This document shows positions 17,771-26,283 of a stretch of DNA of 64,000 bases, piece after piece. Positions within the stretch are counted from its first letter, which is position 1, and the number at the start of each line of letters is the position of its first letter. The notes beneath the pieces were generated by a model. That model saw nothing but the letters and a program-made list of their open reading frames with translations. It was not told the DNA's origin and did not search any database. This DNA comes from JAUVRX01 sp049664225 (GTDB taxonomy: Bacteria; Acidobacteriota; Thermoanaerobaculia; Multivoradales; JAHEKO01), in assembly GCA_049664225.1 (NCBI GenBank), contig JBATEX010000145.1:1-64000 (forward strand). The letters are read 5' to 3'. The position numbers and the translations under genes are program-made.

Positions 17771-19395
17771 GGCAGGCCTCCGCTCATGTAGAGGTCCAGC
17801 CGGGCTCTCGGCGTCACACCCATTTCTCGTCGGCCCTCGGGTTGAGTCACCATCAGGTCGGCTCGCCCGTCGCCGTCGAGATCGCGGACCTGCACCAGGC
17901 TCAGGTCTTTCGGCTCGTCCAGCAAACGAATCGAGAGATCGGGCTCAGAGGGGAAGCTGCATCCCTCCCCACCCCGATGAATCGTGACCTTGCGCCCCCT
18001 GCCCATCTGCACGAAGTCGGTACGCCCGTCGCCGTCGAAGTCGCCGGCGAATTGTGACAGTTGGCCGACACGGAGGTTGTTCAAATTCAGCCGAAAGCGC
18101 CCAGAAAGATCCAGCTCCTCGACCGGGTCGAAGCCGCCGGCGGCATCCTGGCACCAGACATGGAAGTCGAGGCCGATGCTGATCCTCTTCGTCGCCAAAA
18201 TACTCAGCGCCTTGAGAAGAGAAAACTCCAGGGTGATGCTGATCAGGTCCTGAAGGCCATCGCCGTCCAGATCCCGAAACCCCGCCGGCAGGCGGAACTC
18301 CGAATCTTCCTCTTCGAACGCGTAGCCGATCGCCTCGAACTGCTCGTAGGGCTCGCTTTCCATCTCGAGATTCTGCCGAGCTCGATGCAGGCGGTAGCGG
18401 ACCGGAGGACGCTTGGCCTGCCGTACTTCCTTGCGGATACCGGCATCGTCGTCACTCAAGTCCTCTTCCGTGACGAACTCCGCGACCCCATCGCCGTCCA
18501 GATCCCCGAAGTAGACAATCGGGAATGCCTCGGGATCGTCTTCGCCAGACAACCTGATGGGTGATTCGAAGCTGCCGGCGCCAGCACTGCGCAACACGTG
18601 GAAATGCTGCCAGTCGCGATTCAGATCGGGCACGAGCAGGTCGGGCAGGCCGTCGCCATCCACTTGCCTGATAACTGGCAGGGGATAGTGGAAGATGACC
18701 TCGCCATTCACCCGATTCTGTTCCCCCGGCAGCCGAACGAAGCTGGACAGGTCCCCTGGAGCCCGTCCCAAGGGCCCGAGAACGACCGCCAGTCCATCTC
18801 GGGTTGGTATCAGCAGATCTGCCTTGCCATCGCCGTCGAGGTCGTGCAGCAACTCGAGGTTGGGGAGAAAGACCCCACTACCTGCCATCACCGGCCGCCT
18901 GTCGAACCAAGGCTCCAGGAGCAGCTGCGGCCCGGCGTCACCTTCGCTGTAGCGCAGCACTGAAACCCCTTGATCCGTGAGTGCGAGGATCAGCGAACCA
19001 TCGGACGTCGCTGCCAGAGTGAGAATTGACAGATCCAGTGGCAAGACCTGGCCAAACGGCTCATAGTCACCAGCCTCGGTAGATCGAAACACCCACAGCT
19101 CGCGACGATCCGTGAGCGTCGGGATCACGGTCAGGATCTCGACCAGCCCCTCGACGCCCTGCATCTCGCTGACTTCCTGGATGTCGATCTGGTCCCACTC
19201 TGTGTAGGCCACGACCACGGCGAGGTCGAGTCTTCCGTCCTGATCGACATCGGCCGGCAGCACGAGAGCGGGCGCACCGGGGAGCTCGAGACTGATCTGC
19301 CGCAAGGTCAGCTTCCGCGCTGCCAAGCTTCCTGGGAAGCAAAGACAGACGAGTCCTGTGGTGACCATCAGCCTCCTCAAGGCGTGGCAGGGCAT
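17767..19395 (-). CDS. Exported FG-GAP/VCBS-repeat protein
   Basis: 542 aa. It has a signal peptide (TTGLVCLCFPGSLAARK region) and seven clear D-x-D-x-D-G-x-x-D loops: DVDQDGRLD, DLDGDGKAD, QVDGDGLPD, DLDGDGVAE, DLDGDGLQD, DFDGDGRTD and DLDGDGRAD. Seven blades would make a complete integrin-alpha-like propeller. It begins one base before the stop of the DUF885 peptidase gene and overlaps the next FG-GAP gene by four bases, so the three probably form an operon of exported proteins. Confidence 0.85.
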   Translation of the reverse strand: MPCHALRRLMVTTGLVCLCFPGSLAARKLTLRQISLELPGAPALVLPADVDQDGRLDLAVVVAYTEWDQIDIQEVSEMQGVEGLVEILTVIPTLTDRRELWVFRSTEAGDYEPFGQVLPLDLSILTLAATSDGSLILALTDQGVSVLRYSEGDAGPQLLLEPWFDRRPVMAGSGVFLPNLELLHDLDGDGKADLLIPTRDGLAVVLGPLGRAPGDLSSFVRLPGEQNRVNGEVIFHYPLPVIRQVDGDGLPDLLVPDLNRDWQHFHVLRSAGAGSFESPIRLSGEDDPEAFPIVYFGDLDGDGVAEFVTEEDLSDDDAGIRKEVRQAKRPPVRYRLHRARQNLEMESEPYEQFEAIGYAFEEEDSEFRLPAGFRDLDGDGLQDLISITLEFSLLKALSILATKRISIGLDFHVWCQDAAGGFDPVEELDLSGRFRLNLNNLRVGQLSQFAGDFDGDGRTDFVQMGRGRKVTIHRGGEGCSFPSEPDLSIRLLDEPKDLSLVQVRDLDGDGRADLMVTQPEGRREMGVTPRARLDLYMSGGLP

Positions 19396-19396
19396 A

Positions 19397-21121
19397 TCAA
19401 CCAGGCGGGGTACCTTGGAGGAAGCGATCTCGGTAGTACTTCACGGGAACCGGCCCCAGGGTCATCATGCCATCCATGAACTCCTGCAATCGAAACTCCT
19501 CTCCCCGCAGAGTTCGGACTTCCTCATAGAGATCGTGCACCTGTCGATATCCCAGATGGTAGGACGTCAGCTGAGGCGCGCTGGTCAGCGCTCGCCACCA
19601 CATGTTCTCCGCGAACTGCTCATCCTGGAGTGCCTCTTCCCGGACCAGTCGAAGAACCTCTTCACGGCTCATTCCCTGGGTATGGACCCTGATGTCAACG
19701 ATGGTGCGCGCGATGTTCTCGAGCTGTTTCTTCAGGTGCGCCAGCCGGTCCAGGGCACCGCCCCAACCCACATCCAACATCAATCTCTCACTGAAGGTCC
19801 CCCAGCCTTCGATATAGACCCCATCTCCAAATAGGGCCCTCACTTTTCTCGGGTGCCTGGCGGCCCATTTGAGCTGCAGGTAGTGACCCGGTATCAACTC
19901 GTGCGGCGTGATCATGACGTTGAAGTGATGGTTGAAGTCTCGAAAGAAGCCCTCAAGCTCCTCCTGTGTAGCGTCGGCTGGTGGCGTAGGAAGGAACAGG
20001 AGCGTCTTCGCGTCATCCGCCGCGAAGGGCCCTGCCGGGTAGACCCCTCCCACCGACTGGCCAATGAAGAAATCGGGCGAGCGGCCGACAAACAGGGTCA
20101 GAGGCTCGGGCAGCGTAATGATCTGCTTCTGCCTCACGAACGCCACAGACTCATCGACCAACTGCCTGTAGTCGGCGATGAATTCATCGGTCGTCGAGGC
20201 CCTGTCGTCACTCACCCTCTGGAAGAGAGCCGCGACCACTTGCTTGTCGCTGGCGGGGAGATCCTCGTCACCCATCACCTCCTCCCAGACGCTGCGACCA
20301 TACTCCGCCGCTTCGCGGAGCTTGGCGGCTAGGTCTTCGTTGGCACCGTCCAACACCTCGGCAAGCGGCGTGGTCATTCCGTTGACGATCTCGAATCTCG
20401 CCCGATAGTCCTCACCGAGCCGAGGTGAACCGGTCGCCTTCTTTCCCAGCTCGTCCAGGAAGGCGGCCAGTTGGGTCAGGGCAGTTGCGGCTTTCTCCCC
20501 TGCTCTACCGAGTCGTTGACGAAGGTCCGCATCGTCGTCTTCGGTGGTTGCCGCCGCCAGTCCCTCGGCGTAGAACTGAGCCGAAGCCTGCGCCTGACGG
20601 GAGGCCAATCGGCAGAGCTCAGGGGCGATCTCGTCGGTAGCGGTGGGCGCCAGCCCGCTCTGGGCCTGAGCCGCGAACCGCGGGATCTGTTCCACTCTGG
20701 AGGCCACTGCAGCCAATCGGTCATGGCGCGGTCGATCTTCGCGAACCAGCAGGAACACGGTCGCTTGACTGACGACGCCAGTCCAGTACAGCGGGTCCTT
20801 CTGTGGCCGGCGGAGCCTATCCAGATCCAGTAGCTGTAGCTCGGCTTCGCGCAGTAGCAGCTCCGCATCCAGGCGATCCTCGAACTCTAATTCAGGGTTC
20901 CCCAACGAGGCTTTCAAGTCCTCCGCCACGCTTCTGTTGAAGCCCACCCACTCCGAGATCTTCGTCGGAGAGAGATCCTCGAGGCTGTGATCCAGATCGT
21001 GCAGCCCAGCCGCGGTAGCTCTGGTCGGGAACATCTCGAAATAGGCCTCGAGGTAACCCTCGACGACTCCGGCCTGGGCACCGGTCGCCATCATCACCAG
21101 CAACATCAAGGTGTATCTCAT
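19397..21121 (-). CDS. DUF885-family zinc metallopeptidase, exported
   Basis: 574 aa with a short signal peptide (MLLVMMATGAQAG). The zinc motif HELIPGH, an HExxH-like signature with the family's GH ending, and the downstream EGWGTFSE glutamate region are intact, so it should be an active carboxypeptidase-like metallohydrolase in the periplasm. ATG 21121 is preferred over 21139 because it is preceded by GGGGATCT and gives a compact signal sequence. It heads the operon with the two FG-GAP genes. Confidence 0.87.
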   Translation of the reverse strand: MRYTLMLLVMMATGAQAGVVEGYLEAYFEMFPTRATAAGLHDLDHSLEDLSPTKISEWVGFNRSVAEDLKASLGNPELEFEDRLDAELLLREAELQLLDLDRLRRPQKDPLYWTGVVSQATVFLLVREDRPRHDRLAAVASRVEQIPRFAAQAQSGLAPTATDEIAPELCRLASRQAQASAQFYAEGLAAATTEDDDADLRQRLGRAGEKAATALTQLAAFLDELGKKATGSPRLGEDYRARFEIVNGMTTPLAEVLDGANEDLAAKLREAAEYGRSVWEEVMGDEDLPASDKQVVAALFQRVSDDRASTTDEFIADYRQLVDESVAFVRQKQIITLPEPLTLFVGRSPDFFIGQSVGGVYPAGPFAADDAKTLLFLPTPPADATQEELEGFFRDFNHHFNVMITPHELIPGHYLQLKWAARHPRKVRALFGDGVYIEGWGTFSERLMLDVGWGGALDRLAHLKKQLENIARTIVDIRVHTQGMSREEVLRLVREEALQDEQFAENMWWRALTSAPQLTSYHLGYRQVHDLYEEVRTLRGEEFRLQEFMDGMMTLGPVPVKYYRDRFLQGTPPG

Positions 21122-21554
21122 TTCAGATCCCCACTCCACCTGCGTCGTGGAAGGTCCGCGATCGATCCAACGTCATCAGACAAGTCGCAAGTATACGGCC
21201 AGTCTTCCACTGGTCAGCGGTGCAGGGAATCGAGACGGATAGGGGTGGTAGTCTGGAGGTCAATAGAATGAGGACAGGAAACCGAGTCGCGAGGAGCCCC
21301 TTATCCCCCTGGCTTGGTCCACGACCGGAGCTATGGGACTCTCGAGATTTTGGCCTGCCTGTCCTCGGTACGTATTAGACCCGTTTCCAGTGCTGAACGA
21401 AGTTAGATCGGTCACATCTACCTGGTCTCGGGAAGCTCGACAAGCGAGTCAATTTGGATAGAATTCGCGCCGCATTCGAAAATACCAGGCCGACGGACAG
21501 TTCGAGTCTGTTGGCATAGAACGCAATCAACCGCCAAGCAAAGGAGATGCTGCG
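21122..21554. other. Divergent intergenic region, DUF885 operon / DUF2911 gene
   Basis: 433 bp with no convincing gene. AAGGAG at 21540-21545 is the ribosome-binding site of the DUF2911 gene. A small hairpin at 21496-21512 resembles a tRNA T-arm but has no partners. No confident promoter was found. Confidence 0.4.
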
Positions 21555-22163
21555 ATGAATCTGAAGAAGACCGCTCTCGCCCTGACGACCTGCATGCTGT
21601 TTCTCGGCACCTGGGTCTCCACAACTGCTGCAGAGGCACAAGATCTACACCCTTCACGCCGACCGAGCCCGACCGGGATCGCGTCGACCTTCATCGGTGA
21701 CACCTACGTGAAGGTGGTTTACAGCAGGCCTTACAAGAGAGGTCGAGATAACATCTTCGGTACCGAGGACAGTGGCGCGCTGGTGCCCTACGGCAAGACG
21801 TGGCGGACCGGAGCCAATGAAGCCACAGAGATCACCCTCACCGAAGACGTTCGAATCGGTGACCAGAAGCTGGCAGCCGGCACCTACTCGATCTTCACGG
21901 TTCCGGGACCCGAGAGCTGGTCGGTACAGTTCAACTCGGCCCTGGGCCTGTCTGGCACCGGGCGGTTCGACACGGAGACCCGGAAGTTCGAGGCGGTCGA
22001 CCTTTCGGCCACCGAAGTCCTCACCCTCGAAGCGCCAGTGGCAACTCTCGAGGACGAGGTCGATCAATTCACCTTCGCTTTCGAGCCGGGCGATGCAGGA
22101 TCAGACCTGTGCATGCGTTGGATCACGACCGAGGTATGCGTTCCCATCGCCGCTGCTGAGTAG
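21555..22163 (+). CDS. Exported DUF2911-family protein
   Basis: 202 aa. Signal peptide (ALALTTCMLFLGTWVSTTAAEA) followed by a DUF2911 domain: VKVVYSRPYKRGR, NIFG, LVPYGKTWRTGANEATEI and LAAGTYSIFTVPG are the hallmark strands. These proteins are periplasmic beta-sandwiches of unknown role, frequent in Bacteroidota and Acidobacteriota. Two cysteines near the C-terminus (SDLCMRW...EVCV) could form a disulfide. The radical SAM gene starts at the base after its stop codon. Confidence 0.88.
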   Translation: MNLKKTALALTTCMLFLGTWVSTTAAEAQDLHPSRRPSPTGIASTFIGDTYVKVVYSRPYKRGRDNIFGTEDSGALVPYGKTWRTGANEATEITLTEDVRIGDQKLAAGTYSIFTVPGPESWSVQFNSALGLSGTGRFDTETRKFEAVDLSATEVLTLEAPVATLEDEVDQFTFAFEPGDAGSDLCMRWITTEVCVPIAAAE

Positions 22164-23444
22164 GTGCCGAAGACTGCCGCAGAGTCTCCAGCCGGGGCTG
22201 GAGGATACGCCGAGAAGCTGCAGAGCTTCGCCGAGCGGACCCTTCTGCCACGGCTGCAGGCCTCGACCCGGGACTTCATCCTCGGGTTGGCTCTGACCTA
22301 TCGTTTTACCTATCAGGAACTACGTCAGACGGCGCAGGCCGCTCGCGATCTGGAGATGTGGCGCGAGCGGCCCTTCGAACCTCTTTGGGCCGATCTCGAA
22401 TCGGCGACGCCGAGCCACGGCCGGGAGCGAAAGAAGGCCCTCTTGCGGGGCTTGCAGGAGCGTTTGCGAAACCTCAGTCGCGGTCCCAAAACCTATCCGG
22501 AGTCGGGTCTCGACCCACCTACCCGGCGCCGAGTCTCGCTCGAGGAGCGCCAGACCGACAAGGACGTACTCGGCCTTTGCCCGGCCCACTCGGAGCAGAC
22601 GGTCTGTTGTGGCCTCTACACGATCGATGCCGTGCGGGGCTGTCCATTCGGCTGCAGCTACTGCACCATCCAGACCTTCTACGGCGAGACTGCGGAGCTG
22701 GAGGCCGACCTCTCGACGAAGCTCGCGGCAATCGAGCTGGATCCCGGCCGTCGGTACCACATCGGTACGGGGCAGTCTTCGGATTCACTGGTCTGGGGCA
22801 ACCGTGGGGATCACCTCGAGGCTCTTCTCGGCTTCGCTGCCGATCACCCAAATGTGCTGCTCGAGCTCAAAACGAAATCGGACAACATACGGTATCTCAC
22901 GGAGGCGCGAGTACCAGAGAACGTAGTCTGCAGTTGGTCGCTCAGCACGGATACCCTGATTCGCAACGAGGAGCACTACACGGCCAGCCTGCAGCGTCGC
23001 CTGGATGCCGCCAGATCGGTCGCAGATTCAGGAATCAGGGTCGCCTTCCACTTTCATCCCATGGTGCACTATCTCGGCTGGCGCACCGGTTACAGCGAGG
23101 TTTCCAGGCAGCTCGTGGATCGCTTCAGCATACCGGAAGTGGCGTTCCTCTCCATGGGCTCGGTTACGCTCATCAAGCCGGTAGTCCAGGAGATCCGCCG
23201 ACGGGGCGGCGACACCAAGATCCTACAAATGGAGCTGGTACCGGACGTCCATGGCAAGCTGACCTACCCCGATGCCATCAAGCTGGAGCTCTTTCAACAT
23301 CTCTACCGAGGGCTCGAACCCTGGCATGGTGGAGTCTTTTTCTATCTCTGCATGGAGCCGACCCATATCTGGGAGCGAACCTTCGGACATGCCTATACCA
23401 CGAACGAGGCGTTCGAGGAGGACTTCCTCGGAGCCCTACTATGA
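22164..23444 (+). CDS. SPL-family radical SAM protein (spore photoproduct lyase-like)
   Basis: 426 aa. The radical SAM cluster motif CPFGCSYC gives Cys160, Cys164 and Cys167. The N-terminal ~130 residues are helical. The C-terminal barrel contains RYHIGTGQSSDSL, LELKTKSDN and WSLSTDTLI, the pattern of SPL-like proteins. In a non-sporulating lineage the substrate is unlikely to be spore photoproduct; DNA or RNA repair or modification is possible. The GTG start directly follows the DUF2911 stop. The stop overlaps the next ATG by 4 bases, so a small membrane protein is co-translated. Confidence 0.85.
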   Translation: MPKTAAESPAGAGGYAEKLQSFAERTLLPRLQASTRDFILGLALTYRFTYQELRQTAQAARDLEMWRERPFEPLWADLESATPSHGRERKKALLRGLQERLRNLSRGPKTYPESGLDPPTRRRVSLEERQTDKDVLGLCPAHSEQTVCCGLYTIDAVRGCPFGCSYCTIQTFYGETAELEADLSTKLAAIELDPGRRYHIGTGQSSDSLVWGNRGDHLEALLGFAADHPNVLLELKTKSDNIRYLTEARVPENVVCSWSLSTDTLIRNEEHYTASLQRRLDAARSVADSGIRVAFHFHPMVHYLGWRTGYSEVSRQLVDRFSIPEVAFLSMGSVTLIKPVVQEIRRRGGDTKILQMELVPDVHGKLTYPDAIKLELFQHLYRGLEPWHGGVFFYLCMEPTHIWERTFGHAYTTNEAFEEDFLGALL

Positions 23445-23779
23445 ACTTCCTTCGACTGCTGCCTGTGATCCTCAGCCTGTTGCTGCTGGGAGCTCATTTT
23501 TCACGCCACAACCTCGGTTTTCTCATCGTCGTGCCTCTAGTACTGCTGGGCCTGCTCTTCCTGCGCGAGCCCTGGGTAGCACGGCTCGTGCAGTGGGTCC
23601 TCGTCGTGGCTTCCCTGGAGTGGCTCCGCACAGCGGTGGTTCTGGCTATGCAGAGACAGCTACAGGGAGCGCCCTGGGCCCGGTCCGCAGTCATCCTGAG
23701 TGCCGTCTGCGCCTTTACTCTCGCCTCGGCCCTGGTCTTCCGCAGCGCCGGACTTCGCGAGCGGTATCGACTCGACTGA
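23441..23779 (+). CDS. Small four-TM membrane protein coupled to the SPL-like gene
   Basis: 112 aa, starting at ATG 23441 inside the stop of the radical SAM gene (ATGA). It has four hydrophobic segments (about 5-20, 29-45, 52-65, 84-103) separated by short basic loops (FSRHN, REPW, SAGLRERYR). No family is recognised. Coupled translation suggests a stoichiometric or at least joint role, but no function follows from sequence. Confidence 0.72.
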   Translation: MNFLRLLPVILSLLLLGAHFSRHNLGFLIVVPLVLLGLLFLREPWVARLVQWVLVVASLEWLRTAVVLAMQRQLQGAPWARSAVILSAVCAFTLASALVFRSAGLRERYRLD

Positions 23780-23935
23780 TGGCGCGAATCCCGGCCGATT
23801 CGCACCGCACCCTACTGTTAGACTTCCCCCGTATCTCCATGTGAACAAGGAGAACTGACTTTCCGGTAGTCTCCTGGTCAGCGAGGGATCCAACACGACT
23901 CCGCTCTTCAGCAGCCGAGCGTGCAGGCACATGCC

Positions 23936-25489
23936 ATGACCAACCAGCCGATTCCGGTCATCGTCCATCTATCCGGTCTGCGCCGGGGAACGACCCAACG
24001 TTTGCGGGGAGATCTTCTCCGGATCGGCGAGAGTCCCGAGCTGGAGATCCGCGTGTCGCCTGAGCCCTGCGTCGCAGATCGTCACGCCACCCTGCACCGC
24101 AAGGAAGACACCTACGAGATTCTGGTCGAGCCCGGCCAGGAGATCTGGATCAACGGCGAGCAGAAGCAGGAAGCCGTGCTGGCAACAGGGGACCTCCTGG
24201 AGATCGGTCGTGACGGGCCACTCCTCCGCTTTCGTCTCTACCCCCCCGGGTCGGACGCAGCCAAGACCTTTTCCGAGGCCTTCTCAGATTGCGTCGATTG
24301 CGCCCGCTACAGCACCGACTCCAGGCTCAATAGGGCCGCGATCTTCATGGCCGGAGCCCCAAGGGAGATAGCCACTCAGACATCCGTAGCCTTCCGCGTC
24401 ATCCTGGTAGCGCTATTGGCAGCCTTGGTTCTGACGACGGGGTACCTGACGCACCGGAGCCTCAGGCTGGAGCAACGTCTGTCGGAAGAAGTCCTGAGAG
24501 TCGAGGGGATCTCGGTGCTGCTAGAGGGCGAGGACAACCAGGAATTGGCACCGGAAGAGCTCGCAGCAATTCGATTCGATGTATCGACAGCGCTCGACAG
24601 GGTGCAAGCTCTCGAGGATCGCTCCAGGGCACCGGCCAGGATCGTGGCGAGCGCCTCCGAGTCGGTGGTGTTGTTGCAGGGCGCCTATGGATTTGTCGAG
24701 CCGACCAGCGGTATGCCACTTCGATTCGTCGGTATCGGAGATGACGGGCTGCCGCTCAGCAGCCCCGATGGATCACCTCTCGTAGCGCTGGGAGGCGACG
24801 GCCCGATCCTCGAGTCGTTCTTCACAGGCACGGCCTTTGTGGCAACAGTTGACGGTCTGCTGCTCACCAACCGGCACGTGGTTCTACCCTGGGAGTTCGA
24901 CGCAGCTGCGAGGATGGTGATGGCTCAGGGACTAGAGCCTGTCATGCGACGACTCCAAGGGTATCTTCCCGGGGTCGCGGAGGCGTTCCAGGTCAGCCTG
25001 GTGGTCGCCAGCGAGATTGCAGATCTGGCTGTTCTCCAGTGTAGCGGGCTTACAGGCAGCGTCTCGCCACTGCCTCTCACCGAGCGCCCACCCGACAGGG
25101 GTGAAGAAGTCCTCGTTCTAGGCTATCCCACCGGCATCCGAGCGCTCCTGGCCAGGGCCGACGAGGCCTTCATGGAGAAGTTGTCGAAGAACCAGGAGCT
25201 CGACTTCTGGGCCATAGCCGCCCTTCTCGCCGGCGAAGGACATATCGCCCCACTCGCCAGTCGGGGCATCGTGGCTCAGGTAACCCCGGCGGCAGTCGTC
25301 TATGACGCTGAAACGACGCGAGGGGGTAGTGGGGGGCCGGTTCTCGATCTGGACGGTCGGGTCGTCGCCGTGACGACAGCCATCGTGCCGGATTTCGGCG
25401 GCTCAAACCTGGGCGTACCGGCCAGTCGAGCTCGTGAGCTCGTCTTCCTGGCTGTCATGAGCCGCCTGGTCCCGATACACCTGCATTGA
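23936..25489 (+). CDS. FHA-transmembrane-trypsin-like serine protease fusion
   Basis: 517 aa. Residues 8-100 form an FHA-like domain (LLRIGESPELEIRVS, RHATLHRKEDTYEIL), though the SxxH/N core is degenerate. One membrane helix lies at 152-170. A coiled-coil stalk runs ~175-230, and a trypsin-like protease fills 235-505 with the complete triad His314 (TNRHVV), Asp363 (IADLAVLQ) and Ser465 (RGGSGGP). Topology predicts a cytoplasmic FHA and an outside protease, which would allow intracellular phospho-signals to reach an extracytoplasmic protease or the reverse. Start: ATG 23936; GTG 23921 is an alternative. Confidence 0.85.
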   Translation: MTNQPIPVIVHLSGLRRGTTQRLRGDLLRIGESPELEIRVSPEPCVADRHATLHRKEDTYEILVEPGQEIWINGEQKQEAVLATGDLLEIGRDGPLLRFRLYPPGSDAAKTFSEAFSDCVDCARYSTDSRLNRAAIFMAGAPREIATQTSVAFRVILVALLAALVLTTGYLTHRSLRLEQRLSEEVLRVEGISVLLEGEDNQELAPEELAAIRFDVSTALDRVQALEDRSRAPARIVASASESVVLLQGAYGFVEPTSGMPLRFVGIGDDGLPLSSPDGSPLVALGGDGPILESFFTGTAFVATVDGLLLTNRHVVLPWEFDAAARMVMAQGLEPVMRRLQGYLPGVAEAFQVSLVVASEIADLAVLQCSGLTGSVSPLPLTERPPDRGEEVLVLGYPTGIRALLARADEAFMEKLSKNQELDFWAIAALLAGEGHIAPLASRGIVAQVTPAAVVYDAETTRGGSGGPVLDLDGRVVAVTTAIVPDFGGSNLGVPASRARELVFLAVMSRLVPIHLH

Positions 25490-25549
25490 GAGTTCATTGC
25501 CTTGGCCGGCCCTGGAAGTCGGCTCGGCTGACCCTGCTCAGGAACGATC

Positions 25550-26272
25550 GTGAGTCCGGACCGTCGCACTTCTCGAGGCCCCCATCCCAAGGATGCGGCC
25601 TGTTTCTCAGACACGGCGCTGCCGACCTTGCGCAGCGCAGTCGATGATCTTTCCTGGCTTCTGTCCCGAGACTACTCGATGAAGGCCGCCCTGAAGCTGG
25701 TCGGTGACCACCACCTTCTCAGAGATCGCCAGAGAAAGGCCCTTCAACGGTGTGCGGCCAGTGACAGCAAGTGTGCCGGCCGGCGGCGGCGACAGATACC
25801 AGCCAGCTCCATCGCAGGAGAGACCCTGTCGGTGGACGGCTACAACGTTCTCTTGACCGTCGAAGCAGCCCTGTCCGGAGGACTCCTCCTGCTGGGTCGT
25901 GACGGTGTTCTTCGCGATCTGGCCGCCATGAGCCGACACTACCGTCGGGTAGACGTCACACGTCAGGCGATCGAGCTGATCTACCGTCATCTCGACACGA
26001 TCGGCTGTGCCAGGGTGCTTTGGTACCTCGACAGTCCGGTTTCCAACAGCGGTCGGCTCAAGAACCTGATCGAGGAGGTCGTGGTAGCTGCAGAATCGTC
26101 ATGGCGCGTGGAGCTCACATCTCAGACGGACAAGCTTCTCGCGTCGTCGCCACACATCTTGGCCACAGCCGATAGCGAGATCCTGGACAACTGTAGAGCT
26201 TGGTTCAATCTCGCCCGTGAGGTTGTCAGTTCCTCGGTCCAAGACGCCTGGATCCTCGATCTCGGGTCCTGA
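25550..26272 (+). CDS. DUF434/DUF5616 protein, possible PIN-like nuclease fold
   Basis: 240 aa. The N-terminal ~75 residues match the DUF434 pattern (AVDDLSWLLSRDYSMKAALK, LVGDHHLLRDRQR). The C-terminal part has VDGYNVLL (Asp96), WYLDSPVSN (Asp161) and ATADSEIL (Asp208). This spacing of acidic residues at strand ends resembles NYN/PIN-domain RNases. Members are best known from archaea, and function is not established. The nuclease suggestion is inference from motif layout. GTG start; no signal peptide. Confidence 0.75.
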   Translation: MSPDRRTSRGPHPKDAACFSDTALPTLRSAVDDLSWLLSRDYSMKAALKLVGDHHLLRDRQRKALQRCAASDSKCAGRRRRQIPASSIAGETLSVDGYNVLLTVEAALSGGLLLLGRDGVLRDLAAMSRHYRRVDVTRQAIELIYRHLDTIGCARVLWYLDSPVSNSGRLKNLIEEVVVAAESSWRVELTSQTDKLLASSPHILATADSEILDNCRAWFNLAREVVSSSVQDAWILDLGS

Positions 26273-26283
26273 TCACCCCTGCC

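Noticed and set aside
21496..21512. T-arm-like hairpin (GACAG-TTCGAGT-CTGTT) suggesting a tRNA
   Set aside because: No matching acceptor, D-arm or anticodon arm around it on either strand.
22358..23779. 473-codon plus-strand frame spanning the SPL-like gene
   Set aside because: Its first two thirds are a shadow of the radical SAM gene; only the part from ATG 23441 is a credible small membrane protein.
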